Assembly (NCBI RefSeq): GCF_039645995.1
Contig: NZ_CP147920.1
Location: 992,001-1,056,000, forward strand
Direction of reading: 5' to 3'
Length of the DNA: 64,000 bases
From: Sulfurimonas sp. HSL3-1
Lineage (GTDB): Bacteria > Campylobacterota > Campylobacteria > Campylobacterales > Sulfurimonadaceae
The notes beneath the pieces are model-generated. The model ran no database searches, was not told where the DNA came from, and was given only the letters and a program-made list of their open reading frames with translations. The translations under genes were made by a program, and so were the position numbers. Below are positions 41,603-50,229 of this stretch, piece after piece; position 1 is the stretch's first letter, and each line of letters opens with the position of its first letter.

Positions 41603-42193
41603 TTATTTGAGGTTTTTGCGTATGCGGCTCAGCTGGGTCGGCGTGATGCCGAGGTGCGCGGCGATATGGTGCTGGCTGACACGCTTTTCGATCCCGGGGT
41701 GCTTTTTGAGAAAGGCGAGATACCGTGAGCGCGCATCTTCGAGCACAAGGGCGATCTCGACGCGCTCTTTCTCGATGACCCACTTCTGTTCAAGGTAGGC
41801 GATGTAGAACGCTTTGACGTCGTCATACTTGTCGATGAGACGGCGGTAGTCTCGGTAGGCGATCTCGATGACGGAGGTCTCCTCCAACGTCTCGATACAG
41901 AACTCCGAAGGGGAGCCGAGCAGCATGGAGGCCTTTGAACCGGCAAAATCATGTTCCAAAAAGAGGTTTTTGTTGTACATATGTCCCTCTTCGTCCAGAA
42001 AATAGGTGCGCAGGAGCCCTTTGCAGATAAAGTAGAGTCTCGTCGCCGTATCGCCGAAATGCAGCAGGGTTTCTCCTTTTTGATAGGTCTGGAAGGTGAT
42101 GTGCGTCTCGAACGCTTCCCATGAACGTTCGGAAATGGGAGCGTAGGCGTCCATGACGTGTTTTAAAGAGGCGAGGCATTCGTTTTCGATCAT
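41603..42193 (-). CDS. Crp/Fnr family transcriptional regulator
   Basis: The ATG at 42193 starts the normal family layout; an in-frame ATG 25 codons upstream adds unlike residues. 196 residues: an N-terminal cyclic-nucleotide-binding-like beta roll (HITFQTYQKGETLLHFGDTATRLYFICKGLLRTYFLDE, residues ~20-75), a dimer helix, and a C-terminal helix-turn-helix (VSQHHIAAHLGITPTQLSRIRKNL, ~170-194) which is somewhat short. No FNR-type iron-sulfur cysteines are visible. The adjacent palindrome and co-directional transport/redox genes suggest a local regulator of a xenobiotic or electrophile response. Confidence 0.8.
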   Translation of the reverse strand: MIENECLASLKHVMDAYAPISERSWEAFETHITFQTYQKGETLLHFGDTATRLYFICKGLLRTYFLDEEGHMYNKNLFLEHDFAGSKASMLLGSPSEFCIETLEETSVIEIAYRDYRRLIDKYDDVKAFYIAYLEQKWVIEKERVEIALVLEDARSRYLAFLKKHPGIEKRVSQHHIAAHLGITPTQLSRIRKNLK

Positions 42194-42274
42194 TTTCTTC
42201 TCTTCTGAAAAGCTACAGCGCTGTTTTGATGTGTTTGACTGATCATTCGGCGTCATTCCAATCGGCAAAGGAAG

Positions 42275-42970
42275 TTATTTGTCTTCGGTCGCCTTGAAAT
42301 GCGTCAGCAGGTGCCTGGCATCGCAGAAAGGCTTGTTGTGTGATGCCCCGCAGCGGCAAAGCGTGACGCGGTTCCTGATCTCATAAGGGGTGCCGTCCGC
42401 CGAGATGACGGGGATGCCGCCGCGAACCCAAATGGGGCCGCTGCAGTGCTTTTGCGGGTCCTCGATAAGCACGATGGAGGGTTCAAACTTCGGTTCGATC
42501 GCCTCCCCGGTCTTTTTGTCCCAGGCCACGAGCCGTCCGGCCGGGCAGTCCCACACCTCCTGGAGGAGCACCGGGCGGATTTCAGGATCGTCCGAAAGTT
42601 TTACCATGTTCCATACCCCGCCGTGCGGGTCGCAGAAGCGGGCGAGGGCACAGTAGCATTTGGCATCGGTCAGGTAGATGTCGGGGCCGTCGTAGGTCTT
42701 TGAAAGTTCCACGATGGGGAGACGTTCAGCCGTTTCGGTGCCGTCAAAACCGCACTTCGCGTGACTGCCGTCGCAGAAAGGGTGCTTTTTGGACTGTCCG
42801 CAGCGGCAGAGGCTGTAAACGGCCTGGAGCGGATACTGCTTTCCCTCGATCCACTTGACCGCTTCGCCCTCATCGTTGACGCCAATGGTCTGTACGGAGA
42901 GGGGAATACTGCCCCTGACGATGAGGGGGCCGTTTTTGACGATGGTAATGCTTTGTGCTGTTTCAGTCAT
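42275..42970 (-). CDS. CDGSH iron-sulfur domain protein
   Basis: 231 residues. An N-terminal CDGSH unit carries CRCGQSKKHPFCDGSH near residue 65, an intermediate region contains CYCALARFCDPH near 108-119 (also a C-x-C-x6-C-x2-H pattern), and a C-terminal unit has CRCGASHNKPFCDARH near 208, in which Gly-Ser of CDGSH is replaced by Ala-Arg. The first and last conserve the three Cys and one His that bind [2Fe-2S] in mitoNEET-type proteins. Such bacterial proteins act in redox or cluster transfer. Spacing of 81 bases from the Crp/Fnr start leaves independent control possible. Confidence 0.8.
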   Translation of the reverse strand: MTETAQSITIVKNGPLIVRGSIPLSVQTIGVNDEGEAVKWIEGKQYPLQAVYSLCRCGQSKKHPFCDGSHAKCGFDGTETAERLPIVELSKTYDGPDIYLTDAKCYCALARFCDPHGGVWNMVKLSDDPEIRPVLLQEVWDCPAGRLVAWDKKTGEAIEPKFEPSIVLIEDPQKHCSGPIWVRGGIPVISADGTPYEIRNRVTLCRCGASHNKPFCDARHLLTHFKATEDK

Positions 42971-43105
42971 AGTGTGCCTTCTTTGGCTACTTTAGCATAT
43001 TTTAGAACGTCACGGTACATATCGTGCAGAATCTAACAGCCGATTTCCCTGATGGCGATAAGGTTTCATTATAAAATTATGGGACCGATGTCGAATGCTC
43101 TATGA

Positions 43106-43111
43106 TACAAT
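43106..43111 (+). promoter_or_regulatory. -10 box of the DUF5671 pair
   Basis: TACAAT precedes the ATG at 43151 by 39 bases, with AAGGAGAAC as ribosome site. Confidence 0.5.
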
Positions 43112-43150
43112 CGTACTGCATAGATTCTTGTTATCAAGGAGAACAACGAT

Positions 43151-43801
43151 ATGGCGGCTGTCTCTGAAGAACTGTCGAATTTTATCCGGGAGGCCCTGCA
43201 GCAGGGGCTCGGGCGCCCGGAGATCGAAAAGGTCCTGCTCGAAGCCGGATGGATGAAGGAGGAGGTCGCGCACGGACTCGGGAAATTCGCCGACGTCGAT
43301 TTTCCGATCCCGGTGCCGAAACCAAAACCCTATCTCTCGGCGATGGAAGCTTTTCTCTACCTGCTGCTTTTTGCCGCACTCTATATGAGCGCTTACAACC
43401 TGGGAAGCCTGCTCTTCAATATCATTGCCCTGGTGCTGCCCGATCCGGCACTGACGGGCAGGGGGGATATGGAAGCGTGGATAGAACGCGGTATCCGCTG
43501 GGACATCTCCATGCTGCTCATCGCCTTTCCGCTCTATCTCTATATGAGCTATCTGATCAGCCGCTCCTACCGGCGAGACCCGCTTGGGCGCGCGTCAAAG
43601 ATACGCAAATGGCTGACCTACGTGACGCTGTTCATCGTTTCCGGGTTTATCGTCGGCGACCTGGCCGTTTTGATCTTCAACCTTCTAGGCGGGGAAATGA
43701 CGCTGCGTTTCTTCCTGAAATTTCTGGTCGTCGGCATTATTGCCGGGACGATCTTCGGCTACTACCTGTGGGACCTCCGTAAAGAGGAGAAAGAGCAATG
43801 A
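43151..43801 (+). CDS. DUF5671 family membrane protein
   Basis: 216 residues. The N-terminus (~1-55) is a short soluble segment with a helix-turn pattern (EELSNFIREALQQGLGRPEIEKVLLEAGW) typical of this family, followed by four membrane helices (~65-85, ~115-132, ~150-175, ~185-205) including YLYMSYLISRSYRRDPLGRASKIRKWLTY. DUF5671 has no assigned biochemical role. It overlaps the next gene by 4 bp, so the two form one unit. Confidence 0.7.
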   Translation: MAAVSEELSNFIREALQQGLGRPEIEKVLLEAGWMKEEVAHGLGKFADVDFPIPVPKPKPYLSAMEAFLYLLLFAALYMSAYNLGSLLFNIIALVLPDPALTGRGDMEAWIERGIRWDISMLLIAFPLYLYMSYLISRSYRRDPLGRASKIRKWLTYVTLFIVSGFIVGDLAVLIFNLLGGEMTLRFFLKFLVVGIIAGTIFGYYLWDLRKEEKEQ

Positions 43802-44229
43802 GACGCGGCGAAGCGGCGGGGAGGCTCATCATACTTCTCGCGGTGAGCGCCGTTATTGCCGCCATCGTCGCGGGAATGATGCTGATCGACTCCCCCGCCA
43901 AAGAGCGGGCGAAGAAGCTTGATAAAAGGCGTGTCTCTGATCTGGCGGAGATTGCCCTGACGATCGACCGCTACTGGGAACGCTACCACAAACTCCCAGA
44001 CGACATGAACGCCCTGCAAGAAGGGGTCGTGAGCGAGATAGAGATCGCAGACCCTAAGACCCTGAGGAGCTATGGTTATCGCATCACCGCTGCGTCTGCC
44101 TATGAACTGTGCGCCGAATTCGATACAAAACAGAGCAAAGAGAGCTGGATGTATCGGGCTGGAAGAGAGCGGGATTGGTCCCACAATGCGGGGGAGTACT
44201 GCTTCAGACTGACACCTTATGAAAAGTAG
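43798..44229 (+). CDS. Small membrane-anchored protein, pseudopilin-like C-domain
   Basis: 143 residues starting in the ATGA overlap. A membrane helix (~residues 9-29) is followed by a periplasmic part with RRVSDLAEIALTIDRYWERYHKLPDDMNALQEG, then DPKTLRSYGYRITAASAYELCAEF. That order (helix, ID-x-Y, KLP, DP, Y-x-Y, YELCAxF) resembles the C-domain of GspG-type pseudopilins, but there is no prepilin cleavage motif. This pairing with DUF5671 recurs in other genomes. Role unknown. Confidence 0.55.
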   Translation: MRRGEAAGRLIILLAVSAVIAAIVAGMMLIDSPAKERAKKLDKRRVSDLAEIALTIDRYWERYHKLPDDMNALQEGVVSEIEIADPKTLRSYGYRITAASAYELCAEFDTKQSKESWMYRAGRERDWSHNAGEYCFRLTPYEK

Positions 44230-44431
44230 GGACGTGAATGCGTGAAGCGGCTTTAGGAACGGTCGTTTGGATATTTCGGGCGCTTTTGAGTGTACGGGGA
44301 TATAGACGTTACAAAGCAAAAATGCGTCTGACGGGTGAGTGATACCGTGAGTGAATCATGTGCGGTGGCGAAGCTTCGGGGGTATCGGGTCTCCAATATA
44401 AGACGAGTCTAGTGTACTAACGGCAGGCGCG

Positions 44432-44662
44432 TCAGCTCTCCTCTTCTCCAACTTCTTCGGACTGTGTCGTCACCATCGCTCTCGTATGATCCCCGTAGAC
44501 CGGTTTTTCGTTGCGGAGCAGATCGGTGACGATGGCAAAACTTTCTGCGTTGACAGCGCCTGTACGTTTGCGTTCTCCATCAAAATAGGTGAACCAGAAA
44601 TATCCCGTGTTGGTACTTGAGTCCCACCAAGCCTGGTACTTATTGATCAGTTTGATTGCCAT
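44432..44662 (-). CDS. Small unrecognised protein
   Basis: 76 residues, no signal. The beginning (IKLINKYQAWWDSSTNTGYFWFTYFDGERKRTG) has predicted beta strands rich in aromatic residues; the end is acidic (SEEVGEEES). AGGAGAGAG precedes the ATG, which supports translation. It sits between AT-rich non-coding stretches and has no neighbours in the same direction. No family is recognised. Confidence 0.5.
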   Translation of the reverse strand: MAIKLINKYQAWWDSSTNTGYFWFTYFDGERKRTGAVNAESFAIVTDLLRNEKPVYGDHTRAMVTTQSEEVGEEES

Positions 44663-44867
44663 TTCTCTCTCCTTGCTACCGACTGTTCGTATCGCGATAT
44701 CTCCGATGCCCCAAAACTTCCATGACTATTATAGCTTTGAAAACAAATATATAAAAACATTAAAAAGTATTTTATTGAATATATATGTTGGCGTAGTATC
44801 GGGTCGGGAGCGAAAGGATACATAGAAAGCAAAATGTGTATACATTACTATTTAATAATAAAAAATA

Positions 44868-44873
44868 TATAAT
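44868..44873 (+). promoter_or_regulatory. -10 box of the AT-rich lipoprotein gene
   Basis: TATAAT in a very AT-rich stretch lies 32 bases before the ATG at 44906, with GGAGGG as ribosome site. Confidence 0.5.
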
Positions 44874-44905
44874 CGTAAATATTAAAATAAATTGGAGGGT
44901 GTAGA

Positions 44906-45589
44906 ATGACGATCAAGCACGTAATTGGGGCTTTGTTGCTGGCTTTGGCTTTCAGCGGGTGTACCGCTGTTCAAAATCATGAAGTTGCAAAATTGGAAAC
45001 GTTCTCCGATGTGTCACAGTATGAACACAAGCCTTCGGCTTATATCAATATTCATGGTTTTCATGGTGATCCGGAGAGCGGAAGTGCGTCCGAAATAACC
45101 CAGGCGACAGAAGAATTAAAGCCTGTCGTACAACGAATCATCGATGAGTCAAAGCTCTTTAGTTCCTATACCTTTGATGCATCCAAACAGCAAGATGTTG
45201 ATTATACGATTACGCTTAATCTTTATAATCATGGCAACGAAATGTTGGCGATGTTGTCCGGTTTTATCACGGGGTTCAGCTTCTTTATTATTCCCGGAGG
45301 CGGTACAGATAACTATACGCTGCAGCTCAAAGCTGTTGCAACTGCCGATAACATTGAAACGACGGTTCAGAACAGAGACTCCGTCACGACATGGGTCGGG
45401 ATCTGGTTTATCCCGATGATGGGCAATGGCATCCGTGAGGCGACAGATGAAACCTTGGAAAATCAGCTCCGGGATGCTTTGCAGAAGCTTTTCGAAAGCG
45501 GTGCGTTGGAATACTCACGGCTGGAAGGCTTTTGGCAGCCATCCCTTTATCAGGGGAATATAGAAAGTAATACGTATTTAGGAGGTTGA
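44906..45589 (+). CDS. Unrecognised lipoprotein, AT-rich
   Basis: 227 residues with lipoprotein signal (LALAFSGC, Cys19) and GGAGGG before the ATG. A hydrophobic patch near residues 113-130 (MLSGFITGFSFFIIPGGGTDN) looks like a re-entrant or lipid-interacting segment, flanked by beta-like strands. Codon choice is noticeably more AT-rich than neighbours, which hints at horizontal acquisition. No family recognised. It is followed closely by convergent htpG. Confidence 0.6.
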   Translation: MTIKHVIGALLLALAFSGCTAVQNHEVAKLETFSDVSQYEHKPSAYINIHGFHGDPESGSASEITQATEELKPVVQRIIDESKLFSSYTFDASKQQDVDYTITLNLYNHGNEMLAMLSGFITGFSFFIIPGGGTDNYTLQLKAVATADNIETTVQNRDSVTTWVGIWFIPMMGNGIREATDETLENQLRDALQKLFESGALEYSRLEGFWQPSLYQGNIESNTYLGG

Positions 45590-45599
45590 GCGGCGCGCT

Positions 45600-47498
45600 T
45601 TACAGCGCTTTGCTCATAATGCGGTTCATCCGGGCGATGAAACCGGCGGTGTCGTCGAGTTCGGCACCTTCGAAGAGTTTCGCCTGGTCCAGCAGGACGA
45701 ACGCGGCGTCGTTGACGAGGTTGACGTCAGACGTACCGTTGAGTTTTTCGAGCAGCTCGTGTTTCGGGTTGATCTGGAGGATCGGTTTGATATCCGGGAT
45801 CTCCATCCCCATGCCGCCGCCCATCTGTTTCATCATCTGGGCCATCTGGTAGTTCGGATCCTCTTTGTCGATCTTGAGGCAGACCGGCGAGTCCGTGAGG
45901 TCCGTGGTGACTTCGACCTTCGAGACCTTGTCGCCAAGGGCCTCCGTCATCGCACCGACGAGGCTCTCAAAGGCTTTTGCCGTCTCTTCATCCGCTTTTT
46001 TCTCCTCTTCACTCTCCTCGAACTGGGCATCGGAGACGTTGACAAACTTGTACTCTTTGTACTCCGTGACCATCGGGAAGACGATAGTGTCGATCTCGTC
46101 GTTGAGGATGAGAACGTCGATTCCTTTTGCCTTAAAGCGCTCGAGTTGCGGTGAGTTTTTGAGCATTTGGAGGCTCATTTTGCCGCTGATGTAGTAGATC
46201 TCCTTCTTCGTCTCATCGACTTTGGTGACGAAGGATTCGATGTCCGTCTGCTCGTTGGAGTTCAAGGTGTTGAACTTCAGCAGCTCGAGGATCTTTTCAC
46301 GGTTGCCGAAGTCGCTGTAGAGCCCCTCTTTGATGACGTTGCCGAACTCACTGTAGAAGGCGTCGTATTTCTCGGCGTCTTTCTTCTTCAGTTTGGCAAG
46401 CTCGCTGAGCACCTTCTTGACGGAGGCGTTCTGGATCTTGTTCATGACCGGGTTGGACTGCAGGATCTCGCGGCTGACGTTGAGCGGCAGATCGGCACTG
46501 TCGATCACCCCGCGCAGGAAGCGCAGATAGGTCGGCATCAGCTCTTTGTCGTCGTCGGTGATGAAGACGCGGTTGATGTAGAGCTTCACGCCCGGCTGGT
46601 AGTCGACGCGGTAGAGGTCCATCGGCGCCTTGGACGGGATGTAGAAGAGGGTCGTGTACTCGATCGCACCTTCGGCCTTGTGGTGCAGCCAGGTGATAGG
46701 CTCGCCGGAGTCGTGCGACAGTGAACTGTAAAACTCTTTGTACTCGTCATCGCTGATGTCGGATTTGGAGAGCGTCCAGAGCGCAGAGGCCTTGTTGATC
46801 TGCTCGTTCTTGATCTCCGTGCTGGACGGTTTGGTTTCGTTGCCTTCGTCGTCGCGTTCGGCCGGAATGAAGTTCTCCTTGTCCATAAAGATTGGGAAAG
46901 GGATGTGGTTGGAGTACTTCTTGATGATGTTCTCGATACGGTACGTCTCGAGGAACTCCTCGTCTTCGTCCTTGAGGAAGAGGGTGATGCTGGTACCGTT
47001 ACCCTCTTTTTCAGCCGGTTCGATATCGAACTCGCCGTCGCCCGCGGAGATCCATTTGTACGCCTGCTCCTCGCCCGCTTTCTTGGTGACGACTTCGATC
47101 TTGTCGGCGACCATGAAGGCGGCGTAAAAGCCTACACCGAACTGGCCGATAAGCTGGCTGTCTTTTTTCGCGTCGCCGGAGAGGTTTTCCAGGAAGGCTT
47201 TGGTACCGGATTTGGCGATGGTGCCGAGGTGGGCGACGAGGTCCTCGTCGTTCATCCCGATTCCGGTGTCGCTGACGGTCAGGGTCTTGGCCTCTTTATC
47301 TATCGCGATATCGACACGCGGCGTGAAGGCGATCCCTTTATAGGCATCGTCGGTCAGGTGCAGCATGTTGAGCTTGTCGAGGGCGTCGGAGGCGTTGGAG
47401 ACGAGCTCGCGCAGAAAAATCTCTTTGTTGGAATAGAGCGAGTGGATCATCAGCTGAAGCAGCTGGTTGATTTCGGTCTGGAACTGATGTTTTGCCAT
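45600..47498 (-). CDS. htpG: Hsp90-type chaperone HtpG
   Basis: 632 residues, full-length HtpG. The ATP-binding Bergerat fold shows ELVSNASDALDKL near residue 32, DTGIGMNDEDLVAHLGTIAKSGTKAF near 76, and QLIGQFGVGFYAAFMV near 115. The middle and C-terminal dimerisation domains follow normal length. It is a cytosolic, stress-induced chaperone. The start has GGAGTTTTTAC upstream. A sigma-70 promoter and a palindrome lie upstream, suggesting heat- or stress-responsive control. Confidence 0.97.
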   Translation of the reverse strand: MAKHQFQTEINQLLQLMIHSLYSNKEIFLRELVSNASDALDKLNMLHLTDDAYKGIAFTPRVDIAIDKEAKTLTVSDTGIGMNDEDLVAHLGTIAKSGTKAFLENLSGDAKKDSQLIGQFGVGFYAAFMVADKIEVVTKKAGEEQAYKWISAGDGEFDIEPAEKEGNGTSITLFLKDEDEEFLETYRIENIIKKYSNHIPFPIFMDKENFIPAERDDEGNETKPSSTEIKNEQINKASALWTLSKSDISDDEYKEFYSSLSHDSGEPITWLHHKAEGAIEYTTLFYIPSKAPMDLYRVDYQPGVKLYINRVFITDDDKELMPTYLRFLRGVIDSADLPLNVSREILQSNPVMNKIQNASVKKVLSELAKLKKKDAEKYDAFYSEFGNVIKEGLYSDFGNREKILELLKFNTLNSNEQTDIESFVTKVDETKKEIYYISGKMSLQMLKNSPQLERFKAKGIDVLILNDEIDTIVFPMVTEYKEYKFVNVSDAQFEESEEEKKADEETAKAFESLVGAMTEALGDKVSKVEVTTDLTDSPVCLKIDKEDPNYQMAQMMKQMGGGMGMEIPDIKPILQINPKHELLEKLNGTSDVNLVNDAAFVLLDQAKLFEGAELDDTAGFIARMNRIMSKAL

Positions 47499-47538
47499 CG
47501 TAAAAACTCCTCAATAGTTGGTCGAATTTTCAGATGTG

Positions 47539-47567
47539 ATTTTAGCGAAAAAAGTTAATGGTCGCAA
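47539..47567 (-). promoter_or_regulatory. Sigma-70 promoter of htpG
   Basis: On the minus strand TTGCGA (complement of 47562-47567) is followed after 17 bases by TAAAAT (complement of 47539-47544). Leader to the ATG at 47498 is about 35 bases. Confidence 0.6.
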
Positions 47568-47581
47568 GTTATATCAATATA

Positions 47582-47602
47582 GTTTAGTGCAATTGGCTAA
47601 AC
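47582..47602. promoter_or_regulatory. Inverted repeat upstream of htpG promoter
   Basis: GTTTAG (47582-47587) and CTAAAC (47597-47602) are perfect arms with a 9-base spacer, 15 bases beyond the -35 box. Spacing resembles CIRCE (arms separated by 9) but the arm sequence does not match, nor does it match HspR/HAIR sites. Confidence 0.35.
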
Positions 47603-47651
47603 AAAATGGTACGGTCACCCGGGAAAAAGAAGTTGGCGAAAAACGGGAGTG

Positions 47652-48377
47652 TCAGTAGATGATCTTCGAGAGGTAGAGTCCGGCGGCGGGGGCGAGGTCG
47701 GTGCTGTGGCGCGTTTTGACGTCGATCTGCTCCTGCAGCTGTGTGAGGCTCATTTCGCCGCTGTTGACCTTCAGGACGGCGTCGGCCATCATCCGGATCT
47801 GCGAGCGGAGGTAGCCGTTGGCCTCGAAGTAGAGGATGGTGTAGCCCCTGCGGCGGTAGGCGAAGGCTTTGTAGACGGTGCGAACATAGTGTTTCACGTC
47901 GGAACCGGTCTTTTTGAAATATTCGAAGTCGTGCTCGCCCTCGAAAAGGCGCATGGCGTTATTGATCCGTTCCAGCTCCAGGGGCGGAGTGAAGGTGACG
48001 AGCTCCGCTTCAAAGGGGTTGGAAGGAAGGTCGCTCATGATGTAGCGGTAGACGCGCCGGCGTGCGCTGAAACGGGCGTGGAAGTCTTCTTTGGCCGGTT
48101 CAAGCCGGCGGATGCCGATGGAGGCGGGAAGCTGGTGGGCGAGGGCGCGGCGGAGTTTGGCCAGATCGCTCCAGTGGCGCGGCAGGTCGAGATGCACGAC
48201 CTGGCGGAAAGCGTGGACACCCGCGTCGGTACGGCCCGACGCGATCGGTTTGGCAGAGATGCCGAGGCGCGTGAGCGCCTGATGGAGCACCCCCATAACG
48301 GTGTTGCCCGTCTCCGTTTGGCTTTGGGAGCCGGAGAAGCGGCTGCCGTTATAGCTGAGAGTCAGTTTGATGCGCAT
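47652..48377 (-). CDS. truA: tRNA pseudouridine(38-40) synthase TruA
   Basis: 241 residues. Catalytic Asp is in SGRTDAGVHAF near residue 48, with the conserved start MRIKLTLSYNGSRFSGSQSQ. TruA modifies uridines 38-40 of many tRNAs. It starts 3 bases from the end of the LptF/G gene, so it is translated from the same message as the envelope genes upstream. It is the last gene of the long minus-strand block. Confidence 0.95.
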   Translation of the reverse strand: MRIKLTLSYNGSRFSGSQSQTETGNTVMGVLHQALTRLGISAKPIASGRTDAGVHAFRQVVHLDLPRHWSDLAKLRRALAHQLPASIGIRRLEPAKEDFHARFSARRRVYRYIMSDLPSNPFEAELVTFTPPLELERINNAMRLFEGEHDFEYFKKTGSDVKHYVRTVYKAFAYRRRGYTILYFEANGYLRSQIRMMADAVLKVNSGEMSLTQLQEQIDVKTRHSTDLAPAAGLYLSKIIY

Positions 48378-48380
48378 GGG

Positions 48381-49400
48381 TTAGAATCGTGCCCGGATGC
48401 GTCTGCGGTAGATGATGTAGGTGACAAAGAGCCAGCTGAAGAAGACGGCCGGGATCGTGTAAAAGCCCAACGCTTTTTGCAGGCCCGTCGTTCCTGAATA
48501 GTAAAAGAGCATGGAGGCGAAGAGCCAGAGGTAGACGAACCCTTTTTGGTGCCGTACGTGGGCGATCCCGATGGAAAGGGCCGCGAAGAGGCCCGCGACG
48601 GGGAAGAGGGAGAGCAGGATATCGGTGATGAACATCCGGATCTTGTTCTTGCGCCGCTCGGGGTCGAGCCAGAAGTCGATGGGACTGTTGTAGGGGCGCA
48701 ACTCCGTCTGCATGACGTTGTTGATCATCATCGCCTCAAACTGCATCTGGGTCAGCTTTTCGTCAGTATAGCTGTAGCCCTGGCCGTTGGTCAGCTTCAG
48801 GCGGAGAACGCCTTTGTTGTTGAGAACCTCGGCTTTCTCCGCCTGGATAAGGATCTCCTCTTTCTCCTCTTTGTGGAAGAGAACGACGTCGCCGTAGCTG
48901 CGGTCTTTGTGGGCCTTGCCGATGTAGAGCAGCCAGTCGCCGAAATTGTGCCCGAACTCGGAGGCCTGGAGGTTGAAGTTCGCTTCGCTCTGCTTGTAGC
49001 GGACGAAATTGGTCGAGAGGACCGTCGTATGGGGGAAGAGGACGAAAAAATCGAAGATCAGCAGCAGGCTCAGCAGCGCCGCCGGCTTCATAAGCGTATA
49101 GAGGATAAAGGTGGGTTTTATCCCCAGGGCGAAGACGACGACCATCTCATTGTCGGTCGAGAGGCGGAAGAGCGAGAGGGCCGCGGCGACAAAAAAGGTA
49201 ATGGGCAGGGTGTAAAAGAGGATTTCGGGGAGGATGAAAAGGTAGAGTTTGAACATCTCCCAGAGGTTGAGCTGGATGACCGCGGTATAGCTGGCGAGCT
49301 TGATCAGGAAAATCACCGACGCGATGGAGAAGAGCGGCAGGAAGATCGAGAAAAAGAGCAGGCCGAAGGTGCTCAGGATGTAGCGGCGCAGTTTATGCAT
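48381..49400 (-). CDS. LptF/LptG-type LPS export permease
   Basis: 339 residues with six membrane helices (three at the N-terminus, three at the C-terminus) flanking a periplasmic beta-jellyroll (residues ~140-250). The starting KLRRYILSTFGLLFFSIFLPLF and PEILFYTLPITFFVAAALSLFRLS are typical of the YjgP/YjgQ family. LptF and LptG dimerise with the LptB ATPase to lift LPS from the inner membrane. The partner permease and LptB are not in this window. Start overlaps the prepilin peptidase gene by 8 bp. Confidence 0.85.
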   Translation of the reverse strand: MHKLRRYILSTFGLLFFSIFLPLFSIASVIFLIKLASYTAVIQLNLWEMFKLYLFILPEILFYTLPITFFVAAALSLFRLSTDNEMVVVFALGIKPTFILYTLMKPAALLSLLLIFDFFVLFPHTTVLSTNFVRYKQSEANFNLQASEFGHNFGDWLLYIGKAHKDRSYGDVVLFHKEEKEEILIQAEKAEVLNNKGVLRLKLTNGQGYSYTDEKLTQMQFEAMMINNVMQTELRPYNSPIDFWLDPERRKNKIRMFITDILLSLFPVAGLFAALSIGIAHVRHQKGFVYLWLFASMLFYYSGTTGLQKALGFYTIPAVFFSWLFVTYIIYRRRIRARF

Positions 49401-50229
49401 AGAAGGCTTCCATCCAGCGCGCGATCGGTGTATCGAAAATGTAGACGATCCAGGTTGCCATCGCCAGGAACGGGATGAACGGCAGCTGCTTGCTGGCGTC
49501 GGTCTCGTTGCGTGTCAGCAGCATCGCCGGCAGGGCAAGCAGGGCGGAGAGAAAGACGGCCGCCAGGCCGAGCTGCACTCCCAGCAGCGCCCCCATCGTT
49601 GCACCGATCATGATGTCGCCTTCGCCCATCGCCTCGACGACGGCCGGTATGGTGTTGTAGTTCCGGACCCAGGATGCCTTTTTCAGGTTGGGGCTCATGC
49701 GCTTGATCTTGATAAAGAGGTAGTAGGAGACGTAAAAGCGCAGCAGAGCGAATCCCCCGGCGAAAATGAGGGCGTTTTTCAGGTTCTCCGCCAGCATCTG
49801 CGGCGACCAGGTACTCACGACGGCCAGGGTCAGGGCCAGCAGGTTCAGGCTGTCGGGGACCATCTTGTAGTAAAAGTCGATGACCAGCAGGGCGAGCAGG
49901 GTCAGAAAAACCCCCGTAATCCCGATCATGGCAGCGGAGAGACCGAGCTTGAGGTAGAGCGCGGCGGCGATGGCGGCGCTGAGCAGCTCGATCAGCGGGT
50001 ACTGGGCGCTGATGGGAACACCACAGAAGGCACAGCGGCCGCGCAGCATGAGCCAGGAGAGGACGGGAACGTTATGCCACGGCTTGAGGTTGGTCCCGCA
50101 GTGCGGGCAGTGCGATGCGGGAAAGACAACGCTCTCGCCCCGGGGGATGCGGTAGATGACAACGTTGAGAAAAGAGCCGAAGAGCGCTCCGAACAGGGCA
50201 ACGAGTACGAGGGTGGTCCAAAACATCAT
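49393..50229 (-). CDS. Prepilin peptidase (A24 family)
   Basis: 278 residues with seven to eight membrane helices. The N-terminal cytoplasmic loop has paired cysteines HCPHC and GRCAFC that bind zinc and methylate the cleaved pilin. The aspartyl protease residues are in VIDFYYKMVPD near residue 132 and GEGDIMIG near 207 (the GxGD signature). It processes type IV pilin or type II pseudopilin precursors. No pilin genes occur nearby. It overlaps uppS by 4 bp. Confidence 0.9.
   Translation of the reverse strand: MMFWTTLVLVALFGALFGSFLNVVIYRIPRGESVVFPASHCPHCGTNLKPWHNVPVLSWLMLRGRCAFCGVPISAQYPLIELLSAAIAAALYLKLGLSAAMIGITGVFLTLLALLVIDFYYKMVPDSLNLLALTLAVVSTWSPQMLAENLKNALIFAGGFALLRFYVSYYLFIKIKRMSPNLKKASWVRNYNTIPAVVEAMGEGDIMIGATMGALLGVQLGLAAVFLSALLALPAMLLTRNETDASKQLPFIPFLAMATWIVYIFDTPIARWMEAFYA

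Noticed and set aside
44230-44431. Possible small gene or RNA in the 200-base gap after the pseudopilin-like gene
   Set aside because: No open frame with a ribosome site, no clear hairpin or T-run, and no known RNA motif could be identified.
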